This document shows, one piece after another, positions 17,546-28,389 of a stretch of DNA of 64,000 nucleotides; position 1 is the first letter of the stretch, and each line of letters opens with the position of its first letter. This DNA comes from Nocardioides sp. Root1257. Lineage in GTDB: Bacteria > Actinomycetota > Actinomycetes > Propionibacteriales > Nocardioidaceae. The stretch is from assembly GCF_001425175.1 (NCBI RefSeq), contig NZ_LMDV01000001.1, positions 1,137,454 to 1,201,453 of the forward strand, in the 5' to 3' direction. A program made the translations under genes and the position numbers. The notes below the pieces were generated by a model that saw nothing but the letters and a program-made list of their open reading frames with translations, was not told the DNA's origin and ran no database searches.

Positions 17546-18586
17546 TCAGCAGCTCGAGAGGAACTGCAGACCGGGCGCGGCCTGGGACGTCGCGCGTCGC
17601 CACTGGTCGCGGGTCTCGGTCGTGATGCCGCCCTTGATCGCGGACCGGTCGTAGGCGATCGCGCCGTTCTTCTGCTGGAGCTTCGCGACCCAGCGGGCAG
17701 CGCGCTTGGCCGGGACGCACTGGCCGGCCTGGCCGAGAGCCGACGCGGCGAGTCCGGTGCTGTTGGCGTTGGGCGCCTTGGTGCTCGGGCCGCCGCCGAA
17801 GCTGCCGTTGCGCTCCTGGGTGCGCACCAGCCAGCGCACCGCCGCGGCGATCGAGCGCTGCACGCGGGGGGTCGGGTGCTTGATGGACTGCAGGCTGAGC
17901 ACCGCGATCGCCGTGGCGTCGGTGTCGGGCGCCCGGTTGGCCTTCGTGGCGCCGTCGCAGTTCTGGTTCTTCGCGGTCGCGTCGGCGAAGTAGAGCCGGA
18001 AGTAGCCGGGGCTGCACTGCTGCCGCAGCAGGAAGGCCACCGCCTCGTCGGCCTTGCCGGAGCGAGCCGTGCTCAGGCCACCGGCGGCGTACGCCTGACC
18101 CAGGGTGTTCGCGTAGTCGGTCCCGGAGGTCTTGTCCTGGAGGCGGCCGACGATGCCCTTCTTCGCGCTGATCCGGGCGCTGAGGCGCTGGACGAGGTTG
18201 GCCTTGCCGAAGCTCCGGGGATTGGCGCCGACGGTCTGGGCGAAGACGAGCGCCTTGGCGACCGACCCGGCGTACACGTCCGAGCTGGCGAAGTCGACGC
18301 CGGTGGTCCAGCTGTCCACGTGCTTCGCGAGCGCCCGGCTGCTCTGGCGGAGGGCCTTGCGGTGCCCGCCGATCGCGGCCAGCGCGAACCCGGTGTCGGC
18401 GGTGAGGCCGTAGTCGTCGAAGCCGTACTGGTCGTTGTGGACCAGGCCGCCGGTGAGCTGGCGATCGAGCCAGCCGCCCGCACGGTCCGAGGGTGCCGCC
18501 GAGGCGGACTCCGTCATCCCGGCGGTCAGGCCGAGAGCCAGCACTCCGGCCACGAGGGCGGAGGCAAGACGAGGCGTGCGCTTCAT
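17546..18586 (-). CDS. Secreted alpha/alpha-toroid protein (transcobalamin alpha-domain/prenyltransferase-like repeats)
   Basis: A 346-aa exported protein with a clear signal peptide (cleavage near ASA-AP, residue 31) and no membrane anchor. The body consists of repeated helix-pair units of the terpenoid-cyclase/prenyltransferase toroid: YGLTADTGFALAAIGG, DVYAGSVAKALVFAQ, GTDYANTLGQAYAAGG, DTDATAIAVLSLQSI, WLVRTQERNGSFGG, NSTGLAASALGQAG and WVAKLQQKNGAIAYD. This fold is shared by squalene cyclases and by the N-terminal domain of intrinsic factor/transcobalamin. It is the first gene after the cobalamin riboswitch and is co-encoded with a beta-domain protein and an ECF transporter, so B12 capture is the best reading. 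The ATG follows an AAGGA site. Catalytic acid motifs of cyclases (DxDD) are not visible. Confidence 0.82.
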   Translation of the reverse strand: MKRTPRLASALVAGVLALGLTAGMTESASAAPSDRAGGWLDRQLTGGLVHNDQYGFDDYGLTADTGFALAAIGGHRKALRQSSRALAKHVDSWTTGVDFASSDVYAGSVAKALVFAQTVGANPRSFGKANLVQRLSARISAKKGIVGRLQDKTSGTDYANTLGQAYAAGGLSTARSGKADEAVAFLLRQQCSPGYFRLYFADATAKNQNCDGATKANRAPDTDATAIAVLSLQSIKHPTPRVQRSIAAAVRWLVRTQERNGSFGGGPSTKAPNANSTGLAASALGQAGQCVPAKRAARWVAKLQQKNGAIAYDRSAIKGGITTETRDQWRRATSQAAPGLQFLSSC

Positions 18587-18595
18587 GTGTTCCTT

Positions 18596-18611
18596 CCCGC
18601 TGCTCAGCGGG
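18596..18611 (-). promoter_or_regulatory. Hairpin next to the ribosome-binding site (possible riboswitch expression platform)
   Basis: CCCGCT and AGCGGG arms with a 4-nt loop, immediately before the AAGGA ribosome-binding site of the toroid gene. It could mask or expose the site in response to the riboswitch; this is an inference from position. Confidence 0.4.
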
Positions 18612-18639
18612 AGGTGCTCGAGGTCGATCCCCGGGTCGC

Positions 18640-18770
18640 CACCCACCGTGTTCCACGACAGCGTGTGATCAGGACGCGTCGCGGCGGGTGCTCCGGCTCT
18701 ACGGTTGCGGGTCAGCGCCGGATTCTCACCGGCTTCCCCCACCACGGGCGTGCATTGATGTGCCCGCGCA
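18640..18770 (-). promoter_or_regulatory. Cobalamin riboswitch (B12 box)
   Basis: On the minus strand the region contains GGGAAGCCGGTGAGAATCC followed by GGCGCTGACCCGCAACCGTA, the conserved B12-box core of cobalamin riboswitches, at 18701-18738. Flanking sequence supplies further paired segments (for example GCACGCCCGTGGTGGGG 5' of the core and GAGCCGGAGCACCC 3' of it). It lies 115-150 nt upstream of the toroid gene's ATG in the same direction. Adenosylcobalamin or related cobalamins would lower expression of the operon when abundant. Outer boundaries are approximate. Confidence 0.93.
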
Positions 18771-18806
18771 GCATATCCCGCGCGGGCCGGGCGCCGAATC
18801 GGCGCG

Positions 18807-20300
18807 TTACTGCAGCTTCTCGAGGATCAGCTCTCGGACCCGGCCGGCGTCGGCCTGGCCCTTCATCTCCTTCATCACCGCGCCGATGAGGGCGCCGGCG
18901 GCGGCCACCTTGCCGTCGCGGATCTTGTCGGCGACGTCCGGGTTGGCGGCGATCGCGGCGTCGACCGCGGCACCGAGCGCGCCGTCGTCGGAGACCACGG
19001 CCAGGCCGCGGGCGGCGACGATCTCCTCCGGCGTGCCCTCACCGGCGATCAGGCCGTCGAAGACCTGGCGCGCGAGCTTGTCGTTGACGGTGCCCGCGTC
19101 GACCAGCGCCTGGACCGCGGCCACCTGGGCCGGGCTGACGCCCAGCTCGGTGATGTCCACGCCCGCGTCGTTCGCGCGCCGGCCCAGCTCGGAGAGCCAC
19201 CACTTGCGAGCAGCCTGCGGCGAGGCACCGGCGGCGACCGTCTCCTCGATCAGCCCGACGACGCCGGCGGCGATGACGTCGCGCATCTCGAGGTCGGTGT
19301 AGCCCCAGTCGGCCTGGAGCCGGGCCCGCTTCAGCAGCGGGTTCTCCGGCAGCGTGCCGCGGAGCTCCTCGACCCACTCGCGCGACGGCGCGACGGGCAC
19401 CAGGTCGGGCTCCGGGAAGTAGCGGTAGTCCTCGGCGTCCGACTTCTCGCGACCGCTCGTGGTGATCCCGGTGTCCTCGTGCCAGTGCCGCGTCTCCTGC
19501 AGGATCGAGCCGCCGTCGTCGAGGATGCCGGCGTGCCGCTGCATCTCGTAGCGGACCGCGCGCTCGACCGAGCGGAAGGAGTTCACGTTCTTGGTCTCGG
19601 TGCGGGTGCCGAGGGTGCCGGCGCCCTTCGGCGCGAGCGAGAGGTTGACGTCGGCGCGCAGGTTGCCCTGGTCCATCCGGGCCTCGGAGACACCGAGCGC
19701 GACGATCAGGTCTCGCAGCTGGGAGACGTACGCGCGGGCCACGGCCGGCGCCTTCTCCCCCGCACCGGTGATCGGCTTGGTGACGATCTCGATCAGCGGG
19801 ATGCCGGCGCGGTTGTAGTCGACCAGCGAGTGGTCGGCGCCGTGGATGCGGCCGGTCGCGCCGCCGACGTGCAGCGACTTCCCGGTGTCCTCCTCCATGT
19901 GCGCGCGCTCGATCTCGACGCGGAAGGTCTCACCGTCGACGTCGACGTCCATGAAGCCCTCGAACGCGATCGGCTCGTCGTACTGCGAGGTCTGGAAGTT
20001 CTTCGGCATGTCCGGGTAGAAGTAGTTCTTCCGCGCGAAGCGGCACCACTCGGCGATCTCGCAGTTGAGCGCGAGGCCGATCCGGATCGCCGACTCGATC
20101 GCCTTGGCGTTGACGACCGGCATCGCACCGGGCAGGCCGAGGCAGGTCGGGCAGACCTGGGTGTTGGGCTCGCCGCCGAAGACGGCCGGGCAGCCGCAGA
20201 ACATCTTGGTGTTGGTGTTGAGCTCGACGTGGACCTCCAGGCCCAGCGCCGGGTCGTACGACGCCAGCACGTCGTCGAAGGCCACCAGGGTGTCCGTCAT
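18807..20300 (-). CDS. gatB: Aspartyl/glutamyl-tRNA amidotransferase subunit B
   Basis: Subunit B of the GatCAB amidotransferase, which converts Glu-tRNA(Gln) and Asp-tRNA(Asn) to the amides. The 497-aa product has [16 protein letters not shown], the zinc-site cysteines in [35 protein letters not shown], the [13 protein letters not shown] segment and a C-terminal helical YqeY-like domain ([14 protein letters not shown]..., [22 protein letters not shown]). The ATG at 20300 overlaps the gatA stop (ATGA). The larger open frame upstream is antisense to gatA sequence and is not used. Last gene of the gatCAB operon. Confidence 0.96.
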   Translation of the reverse strand: MTDTLVAFDDVLASYDPALGLEVHVELNTNTKMFCGCPAVFGGEPNTQVCPTCLGLPGAMPVVNAKAIESAIRIGLALNCEIAEWCRFARKNYFYPDMPKNFQTSQYDEPIAFEGFMDVDVDGETFRVEIERAHMEEDTGKSLHVGGATGRIHGADHSLVDYNRAGIPLIEIVTKPITGAGEKAPAVARAYVSQLRDLIVALGVSEARMDQGNLRADVNLSLAPKGAGTLGTRTETKNVNSFRSVERAVRYEMQRHAGILDDGGSILQETRHWHEDTGITTSGREKSDAEDYRYFPEPDLVPVAPSREWVEELRGTLPENPLLKRARLQADWGYTDLEMRDVIAAGVVGLIEETVAAGASPQAARKWWLSELGRRANDAGVDITELGVSPAQVAAVQALVDAGTVNDKLARQVFDGLIAGEGTPEEIVAARGLAVVSDDGALGAAVDAAIAANPDVADKIRDGKVAAAGALIGAVMKEMKGQADAGRVRELILEKLQ

Positions 20301-21835
20301 GCGTCCGCTCCGTTCAGTGCAGGGGCCTGGTCGAGCAGCGGGCCGCCCCACTGCTCCAGCAGCGCGGCCTCGAGCGCGGCACCGACGCGGTAGCAGCGGT
20401 CGTCGGCGAGCGCCGGCGCCAGGATCTGGAAGCCGGCCGGCAGGCCGTCCTCCTCGGCCAGCCCGCTCGGCACCGAGATGCCGGGCACGCCCGCGAGGTT
20501 GGCGGGGATGGTCGCGAGGTCGTTGAGGTACATCGCGATCGGGTCGTCGAGCTTCTCCCCCAGCTTGAACGCCGTGGTCGGCGCCGTCGGGGAGACCAGC
20601 ACGTCGGCCTGCTCGAAGGCCGCCTCGAAGTCGCGCGAGATCAGCGTGCGGACCTTCTGGGCCTGGCCGTAGTAGGCGTCGTAGTAGCCGCTCGACAGGG
20701 CGTAGGTGCCGAGGATGATCCGGCGCTTCACCTCGTCGCCGAAGCCGGCGTCGCGGGTCGCGCGCATCACCTCCTCGGCGCTCGCGTCGGGCTTGCCCTC
20801 CGGCCAGACCCGGAGTCCGTAGCGCATCGCGTCGAACTTCGCGAGGTTGCTGGACGCCTCGGCCGGGAGGATCAGGTAGTAGGCCGCCATCGCGTGCACG
20901 AAGTGGGGGCACGAGACCTCGACGACCTCGGCGCCGGCCTTGACCAGCAGGTCGACCGACTCCTGGAAGCGGGTGATCACGCCGGGCTGCCACCCGTCGC
21001 CCGACAGCTCCTTGATGACGCCGACGCGGACGCCGCTCAGGTCACCGGCGGCGCCCTGCTTGGCGGCCGCGACGAGGTCGGGCAGCGGCTGGTCGATGGA
21101 CGTGGAGTCCATCGGGTCGTGGCCGCCGATGACCTCGTGCAGGAGCGCCGAGTCCAACACCGTCCGGGTGACCGGGCCGGCCTGGTCGAGGGAGTTGGCG
21201 AGCGCGACGAGGCCGTATCGGGACACCCCGCCGTACGTCGGCTTCACGCCGACCGTGCCGGTGACGGCACCCGGCTGGCGGATCGAGCCGCCGGTGTCGG
21301 TGCCGATCGCGAGCGGTGCCTCGAACGCGGCCACCGCGGCGGCCGAGCCACCGCCGGAGCCGCCCGGGATCCGGTCCAGGTCCCACGGGTTGTGCGTGGC
21401 GCCGTACGCCGAGTGCTCGGTGGAGGAGCCCATCGCGAACTCGTCCATGTTGGTCTTGCCGAGGATCGGCAGGCCGGCCGCCTTGAGCCGCGCGACCACG
21501 GTCGCGTCGTACGGCGGGATCCAGCCCTCGAGGATCTTCGAGCCGCAGGTGGTGGGCAGGCCCTCGGTGGCGAGCACGTCCTTGACCGCGATCGGCACGC
21601 CGTCGAGGGCGGACAGCGGCGACCCGGCCGAGCGGCGCGCGTCCGACTCGGCGGCCTGGGCCAGCGCGCCCTCGGCGTCGACGTGCAGGAACGCGTGCAC
21701 GCCCCGTCGATCAGTTGGCGTGTCCACGGCCGCGATGCGGTCGAGGTGGGCCTGGGTCAGCTCGACCGAGGTCACCTCTCCCGCGGCGAGGGCGTCGGCC
21801 ATCTCGCTGGCGGTCTTGCGGATCCAGCCGCTCAT
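20297..21835 (-). CDS. gatA: Aspartyl/glutamyl-tRNA amidotransferase subunit A
   Basis: Amidase-signature subunit that releases ammonia from glutamine for tRNA amidation. The 512-aa product contains the catalytic Ser-cisSer-Lys set: [13 protein letters not shown] (lysine), [14 protein letters not shown] (serine loop) and the [26 protein letters not shown] strand carrying the nucleophile serine. Length is normal for the family. The ATG overlaps the gatC stop (ATGA) and its stop overlaps gatB, so all three subunits are translationally coupled. Confidence 0.96.
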   Translation of the reverse strand: MSGWIRKTASEMADALAAGEVTSVELTQAHLDRIAAVDTPTDRRGVHAFLHVDAEGALAQAAESDARRSAGSPLSALDGVPIAVKDVLATEGLPTTCGSKILEGWIPPYDATVVARLKAAGLPILGKTNMDEFAMGSSTEHSAYGATHNPWDLDRIPGGSGGGSAAAVAAFEAPLAIGTDTGGSIRQPGAVTGTVGVKPTYGGVSRYGLVALANSLDQAGPVTRTVLDSALLHEVIGGHDPMDSTSIDQPLPDLVAAAKQGAAGDLSGVRVGVIKELSGDGWQPGVITRFQESVDLLVKAGAEVVEVSCPHFVHAMAAYYLILPAEASSNLAKFDAMRYGLRVWPEGKPDASAEEVMRATRDAGFGDEVKRRIILGTYALSSGYYDAYYGQAQKVRTLISRDFEAAFEQADVLVSPTAPTTAFKLGEKLDDPIAMYLNDLATIPANLAGVPGISVPSGLAEEDGLPAGFQILAPALADDRCYRVGAALEAALLEQWGGPLLDQAPALNGADA

Positions 21836-22131
21836 GCCTCCTCCCCGAGGATGCGCGGGACCGAGAACCGCTGCTGGTCGACGGCCGGGGCGCCGGAGAG
21901 CGCCTGCTCGGGCGTCAGGCTCGGCCGCACGACGTCCTCACGGAAGACGTTGGTGAGCGGCAGCGCGTGCGACGTCGGCGGGATGTCCTCGCCGGCGACG
22001 CCGCTGATCGAGGCCACCGACTCCAGGATCACCGACAGCTGGGGTGCGAGGTGGTCGAGCTCGGCGTCGTCGAGGTCGATCCGGGCGAGGTTCGCCAGGT
22101 GCGCGACCTCGTCTCGGGTGATTTCAGGCAT
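21832..22131 (-). CDS. gatC: Aspartyl/glutamyl-tRNA amidotransferase subunit C
   Basis: Small 99-aa subunit that stabilises the GatA/GatB interface. It has the family start [20 protein letters not shown] and the [17 protein letters not shown] helix. The ATG at 22131 is 7 nt from a TAGGAT -10 box, so it is the likely leaderless start; the upstream frame lacks homology. First gene of gatCAB. Confidence 0.93.
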   Translation of the reverse strand: MPEITRDEVAHLANLARIDLDDAELDHLAPQLSVILESVASISGVAGEDIPPTSHALPLTNVFREDVVRPSLTPEQALSGAPAVDQQRFSVPRILGEEA

Positions 22132-22138
22132 GGGGCCA

Positions 22139-22144
22139 ATCCTA
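22139..22144 (-). promoter_or_regulatory. -10 box TAGGAT, leaderless promoter of gatCAB
   Basis: Minus-strand TAGGAT, 7-nt spacer, then the gatC ATG. Confidence 0.6.
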
Positions 22145-22244
22145 GGAGAAGACCGCGACCGGAAATTTCTGGGTGACCCCTGTCGATTTCCCGTCCCGAC
22201 CGGCGTCGGGGGTGGTGACACTGCTCCTGAGGAAAGGATCCGCC

Positions 22245-22610
22245 ATGAAGTACGTCCTGATGTTCACGGCCCGCCCCGACCTGCTCGCCTCGGTCGACCC
22301 CGCCCGCACCGAGGAGATCTACGCCCGCGTCTACCAGTGGTTCGGCGACAACGCCGCCCACCTGGCCGACAGCGGCGCCGAGCTGCACCCGGTCACCACG
22401 GCCACCACCGTGAAGTCGGGCGACGACGGGCCGGTCGTGGTCGACGGCCCGTTCAACGAGGCCAAGGAGGTCATCGGCGGCTTCTCGGTGCTCGACGTCG
22501 CCGACATGGACGCGGCCATCGCGATCGCGAAGACCTGGCCGCAGCTCGAGCTCCCGGGCATCGCCATCGAGATCCGGCCGATGGTCGAGGACTACTCGCA
22601 GTTCGAGTGA
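22245..22610 (+). CDS. YCII/DGPF-domain protein
   Basis: A 121-aa dimeric alpha/beta-barrel-type protein of the YCII-related family, recognisable by [12 protein letters not shown] at the N-terminus and the [22 protein letters not shown] segment that contains the DGPF signature. The biochemical function of the family is not settled. The ATG has a GAGGAAAGG ribosome-binding site 7 nt upstream. Its stop overlaps the GTG of a sigma factor whose family is known for being paired with DGPF proteins, so this is a typical ECF42 partner. Confidence 0.9.
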   Translation: MKYVLMFTARPDLLASVDPARTEEIYARVYQWFGDNAAHLADSGAELHPVTTATTVKSGDDGPVVVDGPFNEAKEVIGGFSVLDVADMDAAIAIAKTWPQLELPGIAIEIRPMVEDYSQFE

Positions 22611-23833
22611 GCACAGCCGACCCGGACGGACTCCTCGCGCGCACCCTGCGCGAGGAGTCCGGCCTACTCGTCGCCCGGCTGTCGCGTCGCTTCGGTGACT
22701 TCGACCTGGCCGAGGAGGCGGTGCAGACCGCGGTCGTCGAGGCGCTGACCTCCTGGCGTCGCGACGGGGCGCCCGACCGTCCGGGCGCCTGGCTCCAGGT
22801 CGCGGCCGAGCGCAACGCCCTGGACGCCGTACGACGTGGGTCGCGGCAGCGGGCCCTGGCCGAGCGGGCGCCACCGCCTGAGGAGCCGCGCGACGGGACC
22901 GACGAGCGCCTGCCGCTGCTCTTCGCGTGCTGCCACCCGGCGTTGGCACCGGAGGCCCGGCTCGCGCTGACCCTCCGGGCGGTCGTCGGCCTGACGACGC
23001 CGCAGATCGCCCGCGCCTTCCTCGTCAACGAGACGGCGCTCGCCCAGCGGATCGTCCGGGCCAAGCGCAAGATCGTCACCGCCGGCATCTCGTTGACCGT
23101 GCCACCGCCGGACCAGCTGGCCGAGCGGCTCGGCGACGTGCTCCGCGTCGTCTACGTGATGTTCAACGAGGGCTTCGTGTCCTCCACCGGACCGTCCCAG
23201 GACCGCGACCTCGCCGCCGACGCCGTCTGGCTCGCGGGCGTCGTGGCGACCAGCCTGCCGCAGGAGGCCGAGGCCTGGGGTCTCGCCGCGCTGCTGACCC
23301 TCCAGCACGCGCGCGCCGGCGCCCGCTTCGACGCGCAGGGCCGCCTGGTGCTGCTCCGCGACCAGGACCGGACGGCGTGGGACCCGACCGCGCTGGCGGC
23401 GGGCGAGGACCTGCTCGAGCGGGCAGCGACGCTCCGCTCCCCCGGCCGCTACCAGCTCCAGGCCGCGATCGCCGCGTGCCACGCGTCGGCCGCCACCTGG
23501 GCCGAGACCGACTGGCTGCAGATCGTCACCCTCTACGACCTGCTCCTCGCTCACGACCCGTCGCCGGTCGTGCGGCTCAACCGGGCGGTCGCGCGCGCCC
23601 AGCTCGGCCCGGAGCAGGCCGCCCTCGCGCTCGGCGAGGTGGACGAGCTGGCGGACGAGCTCGCGTCGTACCACCTCTTCCACGCCACGCGGGGCCAGCT
23701 CCTCACGGAGCTCGGTCGCTCCGACGAGGCCGACGCAGCGCACCGGACGGCGCTCGGGCTGACCACCAACGACGCGGAGCGTCGGCTGCTGCTCACCCGG
23801 CTGCACCGGCATCCTCTGGAGGACGGGAGCTGA
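22607..23833 (+). CDS. ECF42-type RNA polymerase sigma factor with long C-terminal domain
   Basis: A 408-aa sigma factor. The N-terminus has sigma region 2 (LVARLSRRFGDFDLAEEAVQTAVVEALTSWRRDG, RPGAWLQVAAERNALDAVRR). Region 4 is around residues 110-160 (RLALTLRAVVGLTTPQIARAFLVNETALAQRIVRAKRKI). About 230 further residues form helical, TPR-like repeats ending in LGLTTNDAERRLLLTRL. That extension and the adjacent DGPF gene identify the ECF42 group, in which the extension rather than a separate anti-sigma factor controls activity. The GTG start overlaps the DGPF stop (GTGA). The signal sensed is unknown. Confidence 0.92.
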   Translation: MSTADPDGLLARTLREESGLLVARLSRRFGDFDLAEEAVQTAVVEALTSWRRDGAPDRPGAWLQVAAERNALDAVRRGSRQRALAERAPPPEEPRDGTDERLPLLFACCHPALAPEARLALTLRAVVGLTTPQIARAFLVNETALAQRIVRAKRKIVTAGISLTVPPPDQLAERLGDVLRVVYVMFNEGFVSSTGPSQDRDLAADAVWLAGVVATSLPQEAEAWGLAALLTLQHARAGARFDAQGRLVLLRDQDRTAWDPTALAAGEDLLERAATLRSPGRYQLQAAIAACHASAATWAETDWLQIVTLYDLLLAHDPSPVVRLNRAVARAQLGPEQAALALGEVDELADELASYHLFHATRGQLLTELGRSDEADAAHRTALGLTTNDAERRLLLTRLHRHPLEDGS

Positions 23834-23894
23834 GCGCACCCAACCGAACCGGCCGACACCGCATCTGTCAGGGTGACCCGCTCGAGGAGGATCG

Positions 23895-25478
23895 ATGGCA
23901 GCGATGACGGACGACGAGTTCGGCGAGTTCGTGCTGGCCGCGTGGCCGGGGCTCTACCGGACCGCCTACCTGATGCTCGGCGACCACCAGCTCGCCGAGG
24001 ACCTGGTCCAGACGTCGCTCGCCAAGACCTACGCGTCGTGGCGCAAGATCGATGACCGGGCCGCCGCGCCGGCGTACGCCCGCGTCGTCCTCGCCAACAC
24101 GGCCGCCTCGTGGTTCCGCCGCAAGGGCTGGCGCAACGAGCACCCGACCGAGGTGCTCCCCGACCCGGGCGTCGACCACGACTTCACCACCCGGACGGCG
24201 GTCGTCGACGCGCTCGCGACGCTCGCGCCGCGCCAGCGTGCGGTCGTCGTCCTCCGCTACTACGACGACCTCTCGGTGCGCGAGGTCGCACACGCCCTCG
24301 GCATCTCCGAGGGCACCGTGAAGAGCCAGACGTCGGACGCCCTCGCCCGGCTGCGCGACGTCCTCGACGACGAGGCCGCGTCGGTCCTCGTTCCCGCGGC
24401 CGATCCGGACGCCGTCGTCGGCCAGGGTCGCCGGATCCGGCGCGACCGGAGGATCCGGGTCGCCGCGGCGATCACCGCTGTCGTCGCCATCCTCGCCGTG
24501 GCGCTCGCCTCCGTGCTCGGACCGGGCCGCGATCGCGCCGAGAAGGTGCCGCCGGCCGGCGGCCCGCACGACACCGCCTGGGCGGTGGCGTCGGGCTCGA
24601 CCGTCCAGCTCGGCACAGGCTCCGTCGTCGAGCTCGACGACGGACCGGTCGGCTACCTGTTCGACACGTCGGTGGGTGTGCTCGTGAACTACGGTCTCGA
24701 CAACGCACCCTGGGGCAGCACCGCGCGATGGACGCTGATCCGACCCGACGGCACGACCCGGGACTTCCGCGTCGACACCGGAGGCCAGCAGCTCGTCGGC
24801 ACGGATCCGACCCAGCCCTACATGGTGTACCTCGAGCCGACCGCCGCCCCGACCGAGTTCGACCTGGTCGTGCGCGACCTCCGCACCGGGCAGGTGAAGG
24901 ACACGATCCCCGTCGAGGGGGCCGCTACCTGGACCGACAACCCGACGCCGGACGCCGACCTGGTCGGAGACCAGGTCTATCTGAACACAGACTCGTCGGC
25001 ACTTGTCGTGGACCTGACGAGCCGACGTGTGACGCCGGTCGGCGCCCTGCCTGCGAAGGAGCCGCTGGCCATCGAGGGCAGCCACGCCCTAGTCACGAGT
25101 GGAGACCTGGGCTCGTCCGCAGAGGTGGTCGACATCGGCACGGGCCAGTCGGTCATGGAGTACAGCCAGGGAGACCGGTACCTCCAGCTGTCCCCGGACG
25201 GTCAGCACGTCGCCGCACTGCCGCGCCGCACCTGCGACAACGACAACGTGTGCGCGTTCGACCTGCCGACCGGCTACGTCTACGACCTCGGCACGGGGCA
25301 CCGGGTCGAGGTCGACGTCGAGGGCGCGACGGCCGGCTGGACTCCGCGCGGCGACCTGGTCCTCGTCCGGCGGGACGACGTCTCTGTCTGCGACCCCGAC
25401 AGCGGCGCCTGCAGCTCGACGACCCGAAGGCTGCCGGCGGACGACACTCCCGTGCTGGCAGACACCATCAACTGGTGA
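23895..25478 (+). CDS. SigE-family sigma factor fused to a membrane helix and outer propeller-like domain
   Basis: A single 527-aa frame. Residues 1-155 are a SigE-type sigma factor: region 2 (GLYRTAYLMLGDHQLAEDLVQTSLAKTYASWRKI) and region 4 (QRAVVVLRYYDDLSVREVAHALGISEGTVKSQTSDALARLR). Residues 156-187 are a basic linker, 188-209 one hydrophobic helix (VAAAITAVVAILAVALASVLG), and 215-527 an outward domain with repeated beta-strand motifs and two cysteine pairs. The second half resembles the separate membrane protein normally encoded just downstream of such sigma genes. Here no stop or frame break separates them, so the sigma factor would be membrane-tethered unless cleaved. The ATG has a GAGGAGG site. 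A sequencing frame error that removed a boundary cannot be excluded. Confidence 0.85.
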   Translation: MAAMTDDEFGEFVLAAWPGLYRTAYLMLGDHQLAEDLVQTSLAKTYASWRKIDDRAAAPAYARVVLANTAASWFRRKGWRNEHPTEVLPDPGVDHDFTTRTAVVDALATLAPRQRAVVVLRYYDDLSVREVAHALGISEGTVKSQTSDALARLRDVLDDEAASVLVPAADPDAVVGQGRRIRRDRRIRVAAAITAVVAILAVALASVLGPGRDRAEKVPPAGGPHDTAWAVASGSTVQLGTGSVVELDDGPVGYLFDTSVGVLVNYGLDNAPWGSTARWTLIRPDGTTRDFRVDTGGQQLVGTDPTQPYMVYLEPTAAPTEFDLVVRDLRTGQVKDTIPVEGAATWTDNPTPDADLVGDQVYLNTDSSALVVDLTSRRVTPVGALPAKEPLAIEGSHALVTSGDLGSSAEVVDIGTGQSVMEYSQGDRYLQLSPDGQHVAALPRRTCDNDNVCAFDLPTGYVYDLGTGHRVEVDVEGATAGWTPRGDLVLVRRDDVSVCDPDSGACSSTTRRLPADDTPVLADTINW

Positions 25479-25484
25479 CGCGGA

Positions 25485-27641
<2,157 letters not shown>

Positions 27642-27668
27642 TCAGAAAAAAACCTGAGAAATATCTGA

Positions 27669-27698
27669 TTGGCCGGAATGAACCGGCCGTCCTAGTCT
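27669..27698 (+). promoter_or_regulatory. Promoter of the TetR-MFS operon
   Basis: TTGGCC (27669-27674), 18-nt spacer, TAGTCT (27693-27698). The spacer and -35 edge include a 6-bp inverted repeat GGCCGG/CCGGCC (27671-27688). The 27-bp palindrome starting at 27705 covers the expected transcription start. Confidence 0.6.
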
Positions 27699-27704
27699 GT
27701 TGTC

Positions 27705-27731
27705 GATGAAACGAAACCGTTTCGTTTCATC
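27705..27731. promoter_or_regulatory. TetR operator, perfect 27-bp palindrome
   Basis: Two 13-bp arms, GATGAAACGAAAC and GTTTCGTTTCATC, around a single central base. The arms themselves contain repeated GAAAC/GTTTC half-sites. It lies between the -10 box and the TetR start, where a bound dimer or pair of dimers would block transcription. This is the best operator candidate in the window. Confidence 0.82.
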
Positions 27732-27768
27732 CAGGTAAACGACAGACGACCACGCGAGGACGGCAGCG

Positions 27769-28389
27769 ATGACCCCCAGCACCGAGCGCCCCCGCATCGA
27801 GGGCGACCGCGAGCAGGAGATCCTCGACGCGACCCTCGACGTCCTCGCGGAGGTGGGCTACGACCGCCTCACCATGGACGCCGTCGCCACCAAGGCGAAG
27901 GCGTCCAAGGCCACGCTCTACCGGCGCTGGACCAACAAGGTCAGCCTGGTGATCGAGGCGCTACAGCACACCAAGGGCCCTCACGACTCCCCCGTCCCCG
28001 ACACCGGCTCGCTCCGCGGCGACCTGCAGCAGGTGTTCTGCGGCGTCGGCGGGCTCTCCGACACGACCAGCGTCGCCACCTTCGCCAGCGTGCTGACCGC
28101 GATCTCGCGGGACGCGGCCTTCGCGGAGGCGTTCCGGCGCGATGTCGTCGGCCCCAAGATCGCCGTCTCCCGTCAGCTCTGGGAGCGGGCCCGCGACCGC
28201 GGCGAGCTCCGGCCCGACATCGACCTCGACCTCATCGAACCCGCCCTGGCGGGGATCGTCCTGCACCGCGTCTTCGTGATGGGCGAGATCCCCGACCCCG
28301 ACGTGATCACCCGTGTGATCGACCAGATCATCCTGCCGGCCGCCACCTGCGACCCGGCCCGAACCCAGACGACCCAGAAGGAAGACTGA
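27769..28389 (+). CDS. TetR-family transcriptional repressor
   Basis: A 206-aa regulator with an N-terminal helix-turn-helix (REQEILDATLDVLAEVGYDRLTMDAVATKAKASKATLYRRWTNKVSLVIEAL) followed by a TetR C-terminal ligand-binding domain of the type with LQQVFCGVGGL and LRPDIDLDLIEPALAGIVLHRVF. It is first in an operon with a drug exporter (stop and start overlap as TGATG) and has a perfect palindrome before it, so it probably represses itself and the exporter until a toxic ligand binds. The ligand is unknown. Confidence 0.92.
   Translation: MTPSTERPRIEGDREQEILDATLDVLAEVGYDRLTMDAVATKAKASKATLYRRWTNKVSLVIEALQHTKGPHDSPVPDTGSLRGDLQQVFCGVGGLSDTTSVATFASVLTAISRDAAFAEAFRRDVVGPKIAVSRQLWERARDRGELRPDIDLDLIEPALAGIVLHRVFVMGEIPDPDVITRVIDQIILPAATCDPARTQTTQKED

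Noticed and set aside
17546..18586. Squalene/hopene cyclase
   Set aside because: It is half the usual length, secreted, and lacks a visible catalytic DxDD motif; the riboswitch context favours cobalamin binding.
18587..18745. N-terminal extension of the toroid protein through the riboswitch
   Set aside because: The extra residues would be encoded by the B12-box RNA; the true ATG has a ribosome-binding site and begins a standard signal peptide.
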